Positions 1 through 14,150 of a DNA stretch of 64,000 bases are shown here, piece after piece (the first letter of the stretch is position 1; every line of letters begins with the position of its first letter). Below the pieces are notes generated by a model. That model was not told the origin of the DNA and did no database searches. It saw only the letters and a list, made by a program, of their open reading frames with translations. The stretch covers positions 117,205,169-117,269,168 of the forward strand of contig NC_089980.1 in NCBI RefSeq assembly GCF_036417845.1. Reading direction: 5' to 3'. Both the position numbers and the translations under genes were made by a program. The DNA is from Apteryx mantelli (lineage: Eukaryota > Chordata > Aves > Apterygiformes > Apterygidae).

Positions 1-1444
1 ATTTTAATAATAAAACAGACCATTATTCTCCCCCCAGCAAACCTTACATGATATAGCATCACATAAGTTAAAGGAATTTTTCCATTCCTTTGATCAGCGA
101 TTTCCTTTTGAAATATCTCCTCTCAGCTCTTTCTTTGATCACCTTTGACAGACTGCTACACTATGGAAGATCAGTGTGTTTAGAAGAGCAAGGAAAATAT
201 CAAGATACAGAAAATATGTATATGAAAAGCTTATAAAGCCATACACCGTAGGCATGCCTCCAAAGCAGAAAGTCAAAATAAAAGATATATTTGCTAGTGC
301 AAGGAAATGGCAGAAGCAAGCAAAACTGGCCAGCGTCTTTGTGATTCTGCAATTCATACTTTGCCTTGGGGTTTCAGCAAACAGCATCTGCATGAACCTT
401 GCTGGCTAGGGATCAATAATATAGATTCCATCTGCAAACAGATGCAATCTCTGCCCCTTTATGGGAGGAGCAGCTAACACCTCAGGCAAATACAGCATAT
501 GACTTTCAGGTGCACCTAGCATAGTTCACGGAGAGTGTTGTGTAATGTGCAAACAGCTTTATTTTCATAATAAGCACAACGAAAAATCAAAGGGTAAGAT
601 ATGAGGGGAAAAGACTTGGGGAAGGACAAATTTAGGAGCAAAGTATAAAATAATTGATTTATAAATTGTTCATGAAATTCATGTAAATAAACTTTAAGAA
701 ATGTTAGCAGAAGGGTATCACTTGTCAGGAAGGATAATTGGGATGTATGAAACCCCTTAAGCTACCAAATCTAGCAGCAGGTCATCAGCTTCATTTTAAA
801 GCATTTTATGGATTTTTATTTCCTAGCTGCTTTTATTTCAGCCTAATGTTGTCTGTGATTCCTTTTTTTTTTCATTTATTTTATTTTTTTCCCTTGTTTT
901 TCCTTTTGTTTCTCTTTCAGAGATAACAAATTTTCCTTTTAGCATCAGCTTGTGATCAATCTCCCAATTTTGATGGGATTTTCATTTCTTTTTGCCTCAG
1001 TTTGCCACCTATGAAATAAAGATAGGATTGCTTAATTAATACTCAGGGGGGTGTTACAAGAGTTCCGAGATTAATATTTGTAAATGACCTGAGTGTTTTA
1101 TAAAAGTAGCGATACAGCTATAGTCAGAGGACTTACACCTGTTAGAAAAAAATATAGCTAAAAGTGACATTGCCTTTACCTCCCTGTCTGCTGCAAATTG
1201 TATTTAACACGTTTTATCACTGTACATGTACATCACAAGACCTGTCTTTATTTTTCACTTGTTTCGACTATATTACAACTGTGAAAACTGCATACAAACT
1301 CAAACCCATGTTCCAAAGTGTCTTTCATTTAGTTACACATTAACTGCTGCAGTAGTTGTACATTCACATATTATGATATCATCCAAATTTTAAGTTAATA
1401 TGAAAGCTTCCTTTTCAATTCATTACCACTGAAATGACCTGATT

Positions 1445-1477
<33 letters not shown>

Positions 1478-3190
1478 GTATGTATATGTATATCTTTTTC
1501 TGCAGAAAAATCAGGAAATCTTTATATAGCAAAAGAGTGACATCTCTAATTGCTTATAAGGTATTTGGCTGTCTGGAATGCTAACAAACATTAAACTTTG
1601 ATTCTAATAGACTACAGAAAATATATGTATGTATTGTGGTTTCAAGATTAAGGGGGTACAGCTCCTGTACTCAGTAGTGCTAGTACAGAATGTTTTGCAA
1701 GATTAATGATATAATGTGAGCTTTCTAAAATTCTTGTCACAGTAGTTCTGGTCCTTACCTATAGCAGAAAAATAGTTACACTTTGGATGCACTTCAAACT
1801 ATTTTTTCCTCCTTACAGTTCAAATGAACAAATAATAATTAATTTGGTTGAAATTATCCATGTAAAAAAATCTTTTTTTTTTCTAACTATGAAAATGAGC
1901 CTATTTCAATGACGTTTTCACTTGAAGTTAAAAGCTACAGCTCCTGTACTTGATTTTCCATTTTTCCTTGTGGGCCAGATTCTCTGGGCATACTACTTCC
2001 TCAGCTATGTACTGTGATGTTTTGTGCTGACCTGTGGTTGTTCTTTATGGCAAAATATATTCATTTTCATGGATTTGCATTTTTGGTAGAGAGTCAAAAT
2101 TTTCTGGGGGAAAAATTATTCAGTACTTTTGTGTAAAGCATGAACTGAATAAAACTCAAGCTTCATTATGAAATATATTTGTTGGAAAAATTTTGACCAG
2201 TCTTACCATTCAGAAATCTAGTACAATAATGACTCACACATCCTTTCCCTACTGATTTTCAACACCTTTGCTACTGTTTTCCCAATCTGTTCTTTCCTCT
2301 TTCATTCTGAAAAACACAAAGGCAGTGGTAATCTATTCTTGCCTTGCTTTTCCTTTCCTGTCCAACAATTGCTTCATTTTTTTGGCTTAAGACCCAGTTC
2401 TTTTCTGAGACAGTAACACATGACTTGATCTTTCAGATTTGTCTTCTGTGTTGTGCCCTATCAAAGAGCTATACCAAATGTCACCACAGCTCAATTAGCA
2501 CCACTTTGAACTGAGGGTTCAGAGTTTAAAATAACCTTAAGAAGGGAGACTGAAAACAATAGACAATGAGGACTTGTTACAGACAGCTGCATTCTCCAAA
2601 AGTTCACTGATATTCCAAAGGTATGTTTAACTTGTCTATTCCTAAAGAAGAAAGTACACATTTTACATTTTTCTCTACATATTAGTGTAGTACTGCCACG
2701 ACACATTTCCTAAGCTCTGCCTAGCCGAGAGGTTTTTGAGTTCCTTTTCCACATGAAGATATTCTGTCAGGGTTGGCATTGCAGCATTTCTTCCTGGGAA
2801 TTTTAGATTTGCAAAATTTTAGATTCACCAAACTGAAAAAGAACTGAAGTCTTCTCCCAGCCACATCTAGATGGGAATTTTCAGAAAAGGTAGCCATTCT
2901 GACCAAAGTGCTTTGTCTCAATAAAGGATAAACAAAATAATCACAACCTTTCCCTAAAAATCCCAGTAGGCATTTTAGCTTCAGACACATGATTAATTTG
3001 CAATTGCTTCACAAGTTACGAGCATCAGTTGAGGGTGGGATTGCTCCTGTCTAATTTTAGCCGGCAAAGGTTAGTAGTCTGGTCGAAGCTAGTCATCCAG
3101 TCCCCTCTGTAATCGGTTGTGAAATATCGGTAGCTCCAGAAGTGATTCATTCCTCCTCCCCAAATCTATCTGAAGAGGGATTCATTTATA
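1..3190. other. AT-rich noncoding stretch
   Basis: No reading frame here has recognisable homology or coding character. The 60-85-codon open frames on both strands are what is expected by chance in AT-rich DNA. The only structured sequence I see is the TA/TATG microsatellite at 1443-1493, plus scattered homopolymer T runs such as those near 866-900. I see no RNA gene or transposon. Confidence 0.6.
1443..1493. repeat. Compound (TA)n-(TATG)n microsatellite
   Basis: About eleven TA dinucleotides run directly into four to five TATG units and then return to TATA. Such compound arrays are prone to length polymorphism. No gene is nearby. Confidence 0.9.
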
Positions 3191-3409
3191 AAACATGAGG
3201 AAAAACTTCACTGTGAGGGTGACAGAGCACTGGCACAGGTTGCCCAGAGAGGTTGTGGAGTCTCCTTCCTTGGAGATATTCAAAACCCGCCTGGATGCAA
3301 TCCTGTGCAATGTGCTCTAGGTGACCCTGCTTGAGCAGGGGGGTTGGACTAGATGATCTCCAGAGGTCCCTTCCAACCTCAGCGATTCTGTGATTCTGTG
3401 ATTCTGTGA
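3191..3409 (+). mobile_element. CR1 LINE, 3' tail fragment
   Basis: This 219-bp fragment carries the last ~45 codons of CR1 ORF2, the short 3' UTR, and the diagnostic tail of three ATTCTGTG-type octamers at about 3383-3409. It aligns by eye with the ends of the CR1 copies at 26.3-26.9 kb (same strand) and 53.8 kb (opposite strand). CR1 elements insert by target-primed reverse transcription and are usually severely 5'-truncated, as here. Small differences from the other copies, such as loss of one TTC in the conserved run just after the GAGGAAAAAC segment, show that it is an inert remnant. Confidence 0.93.
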
Positions 3410-3841
3410 GGGATGAGTCACTGACTGTAGCAGGAGCTGGGGCCATGAGCTGGGGCTAGAGGGTTAAAGCCAGATGAGATGTGCTGCTGCCGATACTGTT
3501 TGTGTTGGCCTGCCCAGCAACAAATCACCACACCTCCTCAGGGAATGGCCTGCGAGCAAGGCTTCATTGCCTCTCCTCAGGAGCGAGCTACGAGCACGCA
3601 CTTGGGCAGGCACGGCAGCTCACCCGACAAGTGCTAGCAAGTTAAGTTGCCATGGCTTAGTCATGTGGCTGAGCCCTCAGTACCCGAATATGTTTGTAAA
3701 GCTGGTTCTGAGGCACTTTTGATAAAGAGAATTATAACTCTGGAAAGGTTGTGGGTGCTTTTCAAATGTTACACCATTTTGAATAGGTCAAGCTGTTACT
3801 AAATATATTACTAAACCCTCCTCTTGACTGCAGAATCAAGT

Positions 3842-3842
<1 letters not shown>

Positions 3843-3875
<33 letters not shown>

Positions 3876-3900
3876 TATAAAATATATATATATTATTATA
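3843..3900. repeat. (TA)n microsatellite
   Basis: About fifteen uninterrupted TA units are followed by a degenerate TATA/TATTA stretch. It is a simple repeat with no evident function. Confidence 0.9.
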
Positions 3901-4978
3901 CAACTAATAACTAATAACTAATTAATTACTTAGTGAATTACACACAGAATCTTTGAGCCTGAAAAGCATAACATCATACAAAGGTAATGTCTAGTCCCTA
4001 TGACTTACCTAAAATAATTTCTTCCATCAGTTGTTTTACCTTAGAAGACCATCGGGCTTGCATAGCATAGTGAAACTATCCTGATTATTTTTAATAAGAT
4101 CCAAATAGTCCAGGTGACCATTCTCTTTATTCCTGAATAATTTTTCTTGCATCTTCCACACAATTGAAAATCACATCCTCACAGCTACAAACTGATTCTT
4201 CCCACAGTCTGGGAACTTTCCAATTCACCTTGTTCCTTGTGTTTTTAATTCTAGAGAATCCTTTACTGCTTTCATTTTCACTTCCTTGTTCAGCTATGCT
4301 GGCTTTGCTTTTACTTCTGATGGGTTTGTTACCACGTGGCACATTTCTCCCTGTGGAATACATCCATTCATGTTTGCATATTTTGTGTTTCCAGCCTGTC
4401 CTCTTCCTCGCCATTGCACTGTCCCATTTGCTTTTGCTCAGGACTGCCTGTGTTTACTTCCTGTGCTGATGGGATTTTTGATCGCTTTATGTTTCGTTCT
4501 TGATCATAGTGACAAAGTTGTAATCTGGACTGTTTAGATATCATCACTCTGTCTCCAGCTATGCCTCTGAGGTTAGTCGCAACAAACAGAAACACAGTTG
4601 AATGCTATGAAGGTTGCAGGAGATGAACATCATTTTCACGTTAATAATATTTCTCCTGGGTAAAGCTTTTGTTTTGCAGGTGTGCCCAGGACCTTATCAT
4701 GCTACACGCTATACACATACAAGAAAAGATAGTACCTATCCGTGGCCAGACACACTGAAAACCAAAACTCCCATGCACCCCTCCTGCCTTCTCCAGGGAA
4801 CCACAAACCTGGATGAATGCCAGAATGGAAGAAAAATATATTTTGGAGAAATGGTGTCCTTCTCATTTTTGCCCAGATTCATGATCTGAATAGTCCTGAA
4901 TGTTTGGATGTTTTTGATCTTAATCATAACTTTGTTTATAGATACAGGAGAATGTTTTCTTGGAAAGATTAAATGTGA

Positions 4979-5024
4979 TTTCTTTCTCTCTCTCTCTCTT
5001 TCTTTCTTTCCTTTTTTTTTTTTT
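4979..5024. repeat. Polypyrimidine tract (CT)n/(TTTC)n/T12
   Basis: A run of CT dinucleotides passes into TTTC units and then into about twelve Ts. It could look like a splice acceptor tract, but it is followed by TTGCTGATGG with no AG at a suitable spacing and no exon-like sequence, so I treat it as a simple repeat. Confidence 0.85.
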
Positions 5025-8000
5025 GCTGATGGATACATAAAATAATGTTGAGTTAAAGTGGTAGAAGACAAGAACAGGAGTCTTTGGTCAGCATTTATTT
5101 TAATTTATTAATGAGCGAAATCATTTTAAGCTGGACCCAAGCTGGAAATATATATTTGCAATCTATATAGAAAGACAAATATAAAATTGTTTGAAATGGC
5201 AGAGCATTTACTTAGATGAAAAGAAACCCTGTCCTCTTCCTTTAACTTACAGGTGTGTATTTTATTTACGCAGTTGGCATGTGCCTTGAAGCTGACACAG
5301 CTGCTCTGAGCAGATGAGCTATAGTGAGTGGTTTTAGAGCCCAGGTCAACCATGTCCTCTTCTTGGCAGGGCCTCCTTTCACAGCCGTCTCTACCCCTTA
5401 TTCATCTCCTGCCGCATAGACAGCAATCCGAGAAGATGCCCAGAAAAGCTCCAACTAACTAAAGCAGGACTGGAGGTGGACAGGGTGTTTTCCTTTGCGC
5501 TTTGGCATATTTCAGAGGCTGGACCTGGCTGGTTACTGTGACACAGCTGACAGATGGCAACCGGCTAAACTGCAGAGCCTTTGCTTTGAGAGCAGGTTTG
5601 CATCCCTCAGCCTGCATAAATTCTTGCATCATTTCAGCTAAAATGCTTCAAAACTTTGTGTGGCCACTCTTATTCCAGCTGGTTTTCTGTTTAGCTGAAA
5701 CCTGTGGCAAGCTGACTTGGACTAGACAGAGAGGGTTGCTGAAGTACAGTTGCACACATGGAGATTTGCAGCAGAACAGAATTGTTTTGAATCTATTTTG
5801 ATTCACAAAGCAATTTAAACAGATTTGGATCCATACCTGTAGTTAAGTTATGCAGTCTCCTATGTGTCCAAACTGCAGACAGAATGTGAGTTATACTCTG
5901 TGGGGAATCATCCCTTTTGCAATTTACTACCTCAGACCTTGCCAGCTCTGCTAAACCTTTAGATGTGCTCTAAATGCATTTCTTAGGGTACTTTGAAGAA
6001 AGTGAGCTGATGTTTTGGAAGCCCTTTTCCATATTTGGTTCAATTAAATCTATGGATAAGTATTCAGAGTGTAGGATTTATATGTTTTGCACATGACAAA
6101 AAAAACCACAGAAAATATATCAAATTATATAACTTTGGGAATTAAACACTCCCCCAAATTCCTTTTCCTTATATTTCCTAGAATTCCATAGGAGGTGACA
6201 ATTTTCTGTTACACTGTATTAATGTTTACAATGAAGAGATCTGCCATATTTTCCTGTGCACTGTGGATTAATCATCAAAGTTAGATTTTGGCATACACTG
6301 GCATTGGTTAGAGTGTTTTACATATGAGGACCATGGCTAATATTGGCCTCTGTCCTCAGGGAAGATGAGAGGCTCTTGTAATACAAAGCACATTGATTTG
6401 TTTTGTAAATTTGAACAGTAGGAGAATTTATTTGTGATGGTCTGAGAACAGATATAGGTAGCAAGAGAAGTGGCCATAAACAGGGATTTTAGATGAAATG
6501 GCTGTGGAAGAAAACCCTCCTGTTGAATACAATATAGTGAGACTTAGTATCAGCAAGCAGAGAAGCCATCCTCTTACCATCCCATCACTTTGTTTTCTCA
6601 GTGGTTTCAGAGGGTTATATGAATGCCTCACACTGGAGGAATGAGATGGCCTTGCTCACGCAACTGGAGTGTAGTACATTTAAATGATTTAAATAACTGT
6701 AAATAGAAGAAAATCAGAAACTCCAAACTATTACTCTTTTTTGGAAGATTACATTGAAGTTCTTCCAGGTGTCCTCCTGTGGGAAGGTGGCCAAATCCAG
6801 CCTGAGCAGGGAGAGGAGTTCCCACATCTGCAGCAGCAGTTGCACAGCTGTCCTCTAGGGCAAAATTTGAGATGAAACTTCTCAAGGTCTGCTCTTGAGG
6901 ATTATGCAATTGTCAGACTTTGTATAGACATTAAATCCTTTTTTGTAATGGGAAGAAAGAAAGATATCTATTGGTGCTGCGGAGACAGCAGAAGGAGGCA
7001 GCTCTGAGGGAAGTGGAAAAGGCTAAGTGTGAATGATTTCTCAGTTCTGTTTACAGAGGAGGTTGGAGAGGTAAGTTCACAAAAATGTGAAAGCAGAAAG
7101 AATATTTCTAACAAACTAATGAAAATAAGAAAAGATTAGAAAGTCAGGTAGACTTAGCTCCATGTTAGCTGAGCGTCTCACTTTCCTTAAACCCAGTAGC
7201 TGCCCAGAGAATTAGCTCAGTTTGTGTTTGCAACTTAACCCAATAGACTAAGTTGCTATTTCATGTTTGTTGACTGTGGGTGTGATAAACTGCTTGCTTC
7301 TTAAATTTACTTTGCTGCAGAAATTAAATGTTGAGTGAGGGCTTGTCCCCAAGAAATGATGGGCAGGCTGCACCTTTCCTACAAGTTCAAGAGGTATGTT
7401 GGGTCCCATGCACGAGTGCTTCATGTCCATTTCTTTTTTTCAGTTTTGTTTCTGAAAAGCCTACACAATTTACTTTGACTGGCCTGATGTTCTTTTTTTA
7501 TTTGGATGCACTGGAGTTCCTAGAAGGTTTAGACTATATTTCACCTTGAAAAAAAATTGTTATATAGCATTTGTTTTTGCAGTAGCTGCACTCAGAGTTC
7601 TTCACAAAGTGTCAGATCACAGCTCTGAGAAACTTGTCATCTAAATGAGCTAAAATCAAGCCAAGGATGATGCTACTGGCAGGTATCAAAGAGTAAAAGA
7701 GAAAATAATAAAAAAAATCACACTATAAGTTACACAGAAAGAGCTATGTACATGAAAAAGGACTGGAGAGTTGGTCTCTAATATAGTAAATCCTCTGCTT
7801 AGCTATGCAGCTTATTTGTTCCTCATCTCTCTGTGTATTTAGTTTTTAGTTTGCTCGGGATAGGGACAGATAAAGGTTGAGCAGAAAGATTTAAATCTTA
7901 ACTGGAAACATTATTCAGGAAAAAAGACTGTACAGGACGTAGTGCTTTGTGTAACATAATCACCCCATGACTGAGGTCGTTGAAAAAGTAAACACAGAAA

Positions 8001-11000
8001 GAGACTGTCAGAGCGGGCATGAGATGAGCAGTTCAAACTCCTGACTAACTATGCAAGTGTTTAAGACTTCTTGCTCACCAATGACAAAAATAGTGGTGTT
8101 GTAAGAAGAGGGTGAGTTAAGCGGAAGGAGTAACCCCAGCAATCTCCTTAGCTAGCTCACCTGTGCCAGCATCTTTATATGTGAGTCTAAATCTTGGCTC
8201 GGATCAGTTTGGCACTGTTTTAGTTTGATCATCACCTGATGAATAATCATGTGTTTTTGTGGGTGACTGTCAATGATTACTACCCTCTGGTTCTTGCTAC
8301 AGCCTATGAAAAAAAACATAAAATTGGTGCTCCCATGGAGTGGTTGGTTGTTGAAGAAAACGGAAATCAAAACAATCAAAGCTCTTAGGTCTTTTTAATC
8401 ATATTATCTGCTGAAACAACCCAACTTTCCTACAAAGTTGCAAACTAATTTTTATTTTATGTCCTTGCAAGAGTGAAATTTATTTCTGAGATGGATATTA
8501 TGATTCATTTTGAGCTGGAGTTTGTTTTGTCTCTGTCACTCTTTGTTTGTCTGCTATATAGTGCAATTTTATTGTCAAGTGCAAATGCTCAAAATGCACA
8601 ATATCTTTTGTCACAGAGACCTCCCTGGACTAAACTCATCCTATTTTCCAATGTTTCACTTAAGTCAATTGATTGCCCATTTAGTCCAGCAGAGATTTTT
8701 GCCCATGATAACTTAGCTATTTAATATTCAAAGCAAAACACAGAAAATCAAAACACAATCACATGCCCCCCTCAAAATGCCCCAAATTGAACAGCATTGT
8801 ACTATTTATAAAACATATCTAAGATAAATATGGCTCAGTCACTAAAACCTCCCAATATTGCTTATTTGTCTGCCACTGACATAAAAAATACTTTGTCAAA
8901 AGCCCTTGTTAGTGCCATAAGGCGCCAACATCTACAAAACACCTGAAAAGATCTTTCTCCAGTCACTAAGTCTTTGCAGAATTTCTTTCCAAAACCCATT
9001 TACTACCCAGGGATGAATCAAAAGAGAAGGAGTGAATCAGTAAGCTGTGGAGTTTAAAGCTGTGGAGTTTAAAGGCTGTAAGTCTGTCTTGCTTACAGCA
9101 GACAGGCTAAGAACAGGAGCTTGCAAATCCTTATTTCTGGGAGAAATTCACTGGGCTTCATAAAATGCGGGATGAAAGCCCTATGTGAAAAAGGACTGCA
9201 GGATGGGTCTTAATATAATAATTGTGTTCTTAAATGCTCAGCTGGGCTGTAGCCTGAGGATGTTTACTGGTTGTGACTTCTTCTTCATCCCTAGGGCAAC
9301 AGCACCAGCCATGGCTTGCTGAGGGACACTCACCTGTATAGAAAGGGGGAGGCATAACTTGCCTCCCCTTTCCAGACTTGCTTTGTACCCTGCACAGGTG
9401 CAGATCAGCCAGGGTTTGTATGGGGAAGGCTTCTCATGAATGATCAAGTTGCTTTCAGTTTTTTGTGGAAGAGCTCAATTTGCACAGTGAGCATCAGTTA
9501 GCTCTACCTCCAGTTGCACTCAAATGTTTGTCAATGAAACACTTCTGTCTGAGCAGATTAGATCATACCAAAATGATAATTATGCAGCTGGAGTGTATTG
9601 GTCTCTGGTAAAAAAGCTCACCATATGGAACCATGATTTCTGCTGCTTTCTTCACAAAATACATGCACAGGAAATTATCCCTATCACATATATTGAATTC
9701 ATCCTAGGGAATCTAGTCAAAAAAAGCTTGTTAATAAAATTCCTGAGATACATTTTTTCCAAACAGAACTTCAAACATGTTGTGGCCTTGGACACTGGCT
9801 GTGTTTGCCAGTGATGAATGTAGTATTGCCTGAAGCACTCTGTAGCTTCTGAAAGTGAGTAAAACCAAATATAATACTAAAGTTTGGAAAAAATTACTGC
9901 CCTTCATAAATAAACTGTATATCTTTTCGGTTGCATTCTGAAATGAAAATACTGAAATACTGTGAAACAACCCTAGCATCACCTTATTTCAAATTTATTG
10001 ATACCAAAAGTTACCTTCAGTGCTATCCCCTTAAGGGATTCCCTGCTCTACTTCTTATCCAGGGGCCTTGATATGGTCCAGAGAAGTATTCACACTTTTA
10101 AGTGTTCACAGCCTAATAGCAGCCTCACTTGCAGAGAAACTAATTTGGTAATGAGATCCTGGCTTTAAAGTAATAGTACCCTAACGGAAACAGCAAAATA
10201 AAAGTATACATTTTCAAGAAAAAAACTATTAACTTCCAGTGTTGCATTTTTATTTATATGCATTCAATAATATACAGGTTCTTTTGTAGGAATATAAACA
10301 TAGCAACTTAGAAACTTCCATACCAGATCTGACAAGTACTCGACTTAACAACATTCAAAAGAAGATGCAAAAAACCCCTCACAGTAGGCAATGACAGGAC
10401 GACCTGCTCCCAGGAGAAAGTTTCTGCTTAATTTCCATCAATATGATGTTCGGCTGATTTCACAAAGCATGAGGACTTATATGCCTTAAAACATTAACAC
10501 ATGTTTTATAAAACAATCTGTACTTGTTACTTAGAGAGTCTTGTATATTAATATTTACAATATATTACAAGAATTACAGTCTCTATCCAATGCCTTTATT
10601 GCAGATAGTAGCTTCTAGGCCATAAACACCAGACTCTGTATCTTTCACCTGTTGTGCTACAGCCATGGACCTTGCCCCTTGTCACAGTAATAGTGCACTT
10701 TGAAACACTGGGGTATAAATAGCAGTTAGCACTGCACACTTGTACTCCATTTGACTATTTAAGTTTACACAGTTCTGGTTAAACAAAATCGTTCAGTTTA
10801 TGACTTGTCTTCACCCTCAGCCCTGATTTTAGGTTTCCAAGAAGACTGATCCCAACTCGACTGACAAAGCTTTTGTTCATTCCACAACAGCCCATTTTAC
10901 TTCAGCTTATCACAAAAGCTGAAAAAAATCCCCTTCCAAATCACACATCTTTTATAATGAAATAGAAAAAAAATATATGGCAATTGGCAGATAACGGATA

Positions 11001-13009
11001 ACTTTTTTTTCTCATTTTGAGGGATATGACTGAAACACCCCAAAAGAGGAAGGAAAAGCCATTATATGTAACAGTAACAGGACCTGAGAGAAGTACAGTG
11101 TTCCCACTGCTTTGGAATAAGCACTGAAGATATCCATTCCCAAGATTTATGGAGAAAGAAGGATTGTTAGCTACTGTCTTCCTGGTATACTGGGAAAGGT
11201 AGGCTATTAGCTTATCCAGAAGATTTTTAAATAAAGGGAATGTATAGCTTATCAGGGAAAGATCTCAGAGAAGTCCATATCTTCTCTGAAATAAATAATA
11301 CCTTGGAGAATTTGGTGTTCCTATCAAAGTTTGAACAAAGACAGGTAAATTTTGCCACCTGTCAGTGTGAAAAGTCACCACAGCATCATTAAACAGTTCA
11401 TAAAGTTAGAAAGTGGGATTAAAAAAATCAGAACAAGGCCAATTCTGATTTCACTAACCTCTATCAAAAAATCTTCCCTGATTTTGAACAAGGCTGATGA
11501 TGTGTATTTTCAGACAAATTAAATACCTTCCTTCCTACCATTTAAAACCCACTACCAATGCATCTTCCTAGCACTATCATCTTAACTTTCTAGAACTTCT
11601 GATAGAAAAAACAAGAAAGAAATGGGAGTTTGAAAATGAAACTAAAAATCTTCCCTGGAAACAAAGCAAAACAATTCTCTTCTGTTGTGGTGGGGCACCA
11701 ATTTGTAAGGCAAAAGATTCTTCATGAAGGCCAAACTGTTTACAGTCATTCATATGTATTTTCAAGGAAAAGAAGTTGTTAACTTTTGACAAAAACATAT
11801 AAATAATTATATGGTATAGTATCTTGCAAAATGAGCATGAAAAGAACAGATACAGCAGGTTATGTTCCTGACTAATAAATCTAGACTGTGTTCCTTAAAA
11901 ACTGCACCTTAAGTGCATAAATCTTATCCTATTAGCAGCATTTTGAGATGCAGTTTTCCAAGAATCATTCTTTAATAATAACGTAACAAATACACATGGA
12001 AATTTAATTTAACAAAAATATCCCCATGTACTAGCTTCCCTCTAAGTCTGCAGAAGCTCAATAATGCAAACTACTTAGTTTTCTGCTAAGTGTAAAGCAG
12101 GCTCAACAATTATTTTATCTGGAAGTGTTATCTACCTACCTAGACAACTTCAGACATGTAGACCTTGATATAACACTAAAGCAATAAAGACAAATGCCCT
12201 GCATTTTCAAACAGTTACTGTAATTGACAACTAACTATCCAGTGACTGAAAAGCACATTGAAGACATATGTAAATTCAACCAGGCAACCTTGCTGTGAAT
12301 TTAACTGATGTCAACTAAAACATTAGATAAGCACATAAAGGGCAAGTCTGTCAGTGCACAAAGTTTGTAGAATTTAAAATAGGAAATTGTTCTTCCTATG
12401 ATTAATGTTTTATAGAACTGTTATGGTTCACTCCTGCCTTTCACAGACCTATTTACCAAGACTAACAAACATTTAAAAATGTATCTCTAGTGCTTATTTT
12501 ACCTGTGCTTCCACCCTGATGTGCTGGCAGCTGTTTTGGGTCAGAACATGGCAAGCACTATTAGCTTAGCACTGGCTGTGTATAACCCTAGTGGAATGCG
12601 GAGAATGAAATCTCATTTTTCTGGACTCGTTACAGTACAGGTCTGACAGCCAGGTAAAGTCCAGCGCTGCAAACAGGACACTATATCCATGGTAACACAA
12701 AGTAAACTTTTCACCTCTGCAGCACTCTAAATTCTAGTCGTTGTTACTCCTTTGACTTCAGGGCAGCTATCACAGATTTGGCTTTCTGTTTGATTTCTTT
12801 TTGTGGTTTATAATATTTGCAAATAAATACTTTGATGTAAGGCAGTTTTTAGTAAGTAATGGCTGATTGGGGTAAATATCTGAGGCACAGACAGCAAATT
12901 CTTTAAGTAATTTGCAAAGGATCCATTCACTACACTTGATGATCCGAAGTACTTTTAGTCAGCTTTTAAAATATATTTAGCTTGTCCATTTCAAATGAAG
13001 TATTACTAT

Positions 13010-14131
13010 TTTATTGATGATATTGAGTAAGTTGCTGTCTATACTTGGGGTCTTACCCCATCCAGACCTTTTTCTGGCATGGTTTTGACTGTGTCCTAGC
13101 ATGCCTTCTTGCTTGCAACGCAGAGAGCACAGTGCTACTCCAGACCTATGCTAGGCAAGCGCAACCTTACATTGCCTGGGATGCAATTTGCTAATGCGAT
13201 TCTGTAAGCCCATTACTCGCGCTGCAAAAAATTAAAGGTGTTAAATCGCAGGCTTCCAAATGCTGAAATAAAATCTGCTCTGGCAGCATCAGAGACACGT
13301 TGCCAACCAAGTCAAGGAGTCTGTGTAAATGTAAATTCTGCTATTCTGCAGCAATGTAATATCCATACAAAATCCTAATTTTGGACTACCTGTTTCTTGG
13401 AACTGTGCTCCTGAGCAAATTTTGGGCAGGGTTTTTAATGCTGTGCCTTCCCACTGGCTGAGCAAGCTGTGTGACTGAGTAGACTAGATGGATACAAGGT
13501 ACTCTAATTTGGCTTGGACACTCTTAGAAAAAGAGAGGCTTGGCAGGGATTTAGCTTGCAGCATGTTTGCCAAGTATCCCAGATAAAGCTGCCACATTAG
13601 TCCTCACCAGCCAGGCAAATAATGTCTAATGATGTCAGGCTAAGCCATGTTTAAACAGCCCTGGAAAGACAGTGCCTTCCAATGCCGGGTGGAGCCTGCC
13701 TGCCTGCAAGGAAACGCTTGACTCAGGGGTCATTGCTGCCTCATTCCCACTTTCTCCTCCCATCACTGCTGACAAATGCATCCCTGGAAAGAGATGGGTG
13801 CACAACGCAAACCTTCTGTCACATCCCCACACGACAACTGGGGGCAGTGATCTGCCACTGAATGTTACTGTCTATTGTAGATGCTGCCAAGCTTCGCTTT
13901 TCTGGGAACTTTCGTTTCCTGCTGTCCTGCTGTGGCAGAATTCCCAGCCTCCACTTCTTGTTGTGCTCTTGAACACCCCTGTGCTTGTGGCAAAGAGTGA
14001 GGCTGCCTGGGGACAGGGGAGAGGGAAGGAGGCAATAAGAAAATGCTAAACTTGGACAAAGTAGTCATGAGCCAGAAGAGGGAAGAGTTTCTTCCTGTAT
14101 CTGGTGTTGTTCAACTTCCAAGTCAGGGATC
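13010..14131 (-). other. Candidate 3'-UTR exon of the FAM110 gene
   Basis: If the donor just after the FAM110 stop codon is used, the best-looking minus-strand acceptor I see downstream is at 14,133-14,132 (see separate entry), making 14,131 the first base of a noncoding last exon. The first minus-strand AATAAA after it is at 13,015-13,010. The real 3' end could lie further along, since other AATAAA signals sit near 10,590 and 10,250. This is an inference from splice-site quality and from my recollection that mammalian FAM110C has a separate 3' exon. No transcript evidence is available here. Confidence 0.25.
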
Positions 14132-14150
14132 CTAAAGAAAGAGAAAAAAC
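14132..14150 (-). other. Strong candidate 3' splice site, minus strand
   Basis: Read on the minus strand, the sequence is a long pyrimidine run (six Ts, then CTCTTTCTTT) directly followed by AG and then GATCCC. This is close to the vertebrate acceptor consensus. With the donor at 17,865 it would define a 3.7-kb intron inside the 3' UTR of the FAM110 gene. Confidence 0.4.

Larger units (their letters stand above)
3410..13009. other. Noncoding interval, mostly unique AT-rich DNA
   Basis: I see no supported gene in this 9.6-kb stretch. It contains a TA microsatellite at 3843-3900 and a pyrimidine tract at 4979-5024. Minus-strand AATAAA signals occur near 10,250 and 10,590. The longest chance open frames are near 100 codons and resemble nothing I recognise. 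Part of the right-hand side could be 3' UTR or downstream flank of the minus-strand FAM110 gene, but the sequence alone does not establish that. Confidence 0.5.

Noticed and set aside
176-409. Lysine/arginine-rich 77-codon open frame near the left edge
   Set aside because: It looks slightly protein-like but has no recognisable family, no splice context and an equally long frame on the opposite strand.
13672-14049. 125-codon plus-strand open frame
   Set aside because: No homology or composition typical of a protein, with an overlapping minus-strand frame of similar quality.
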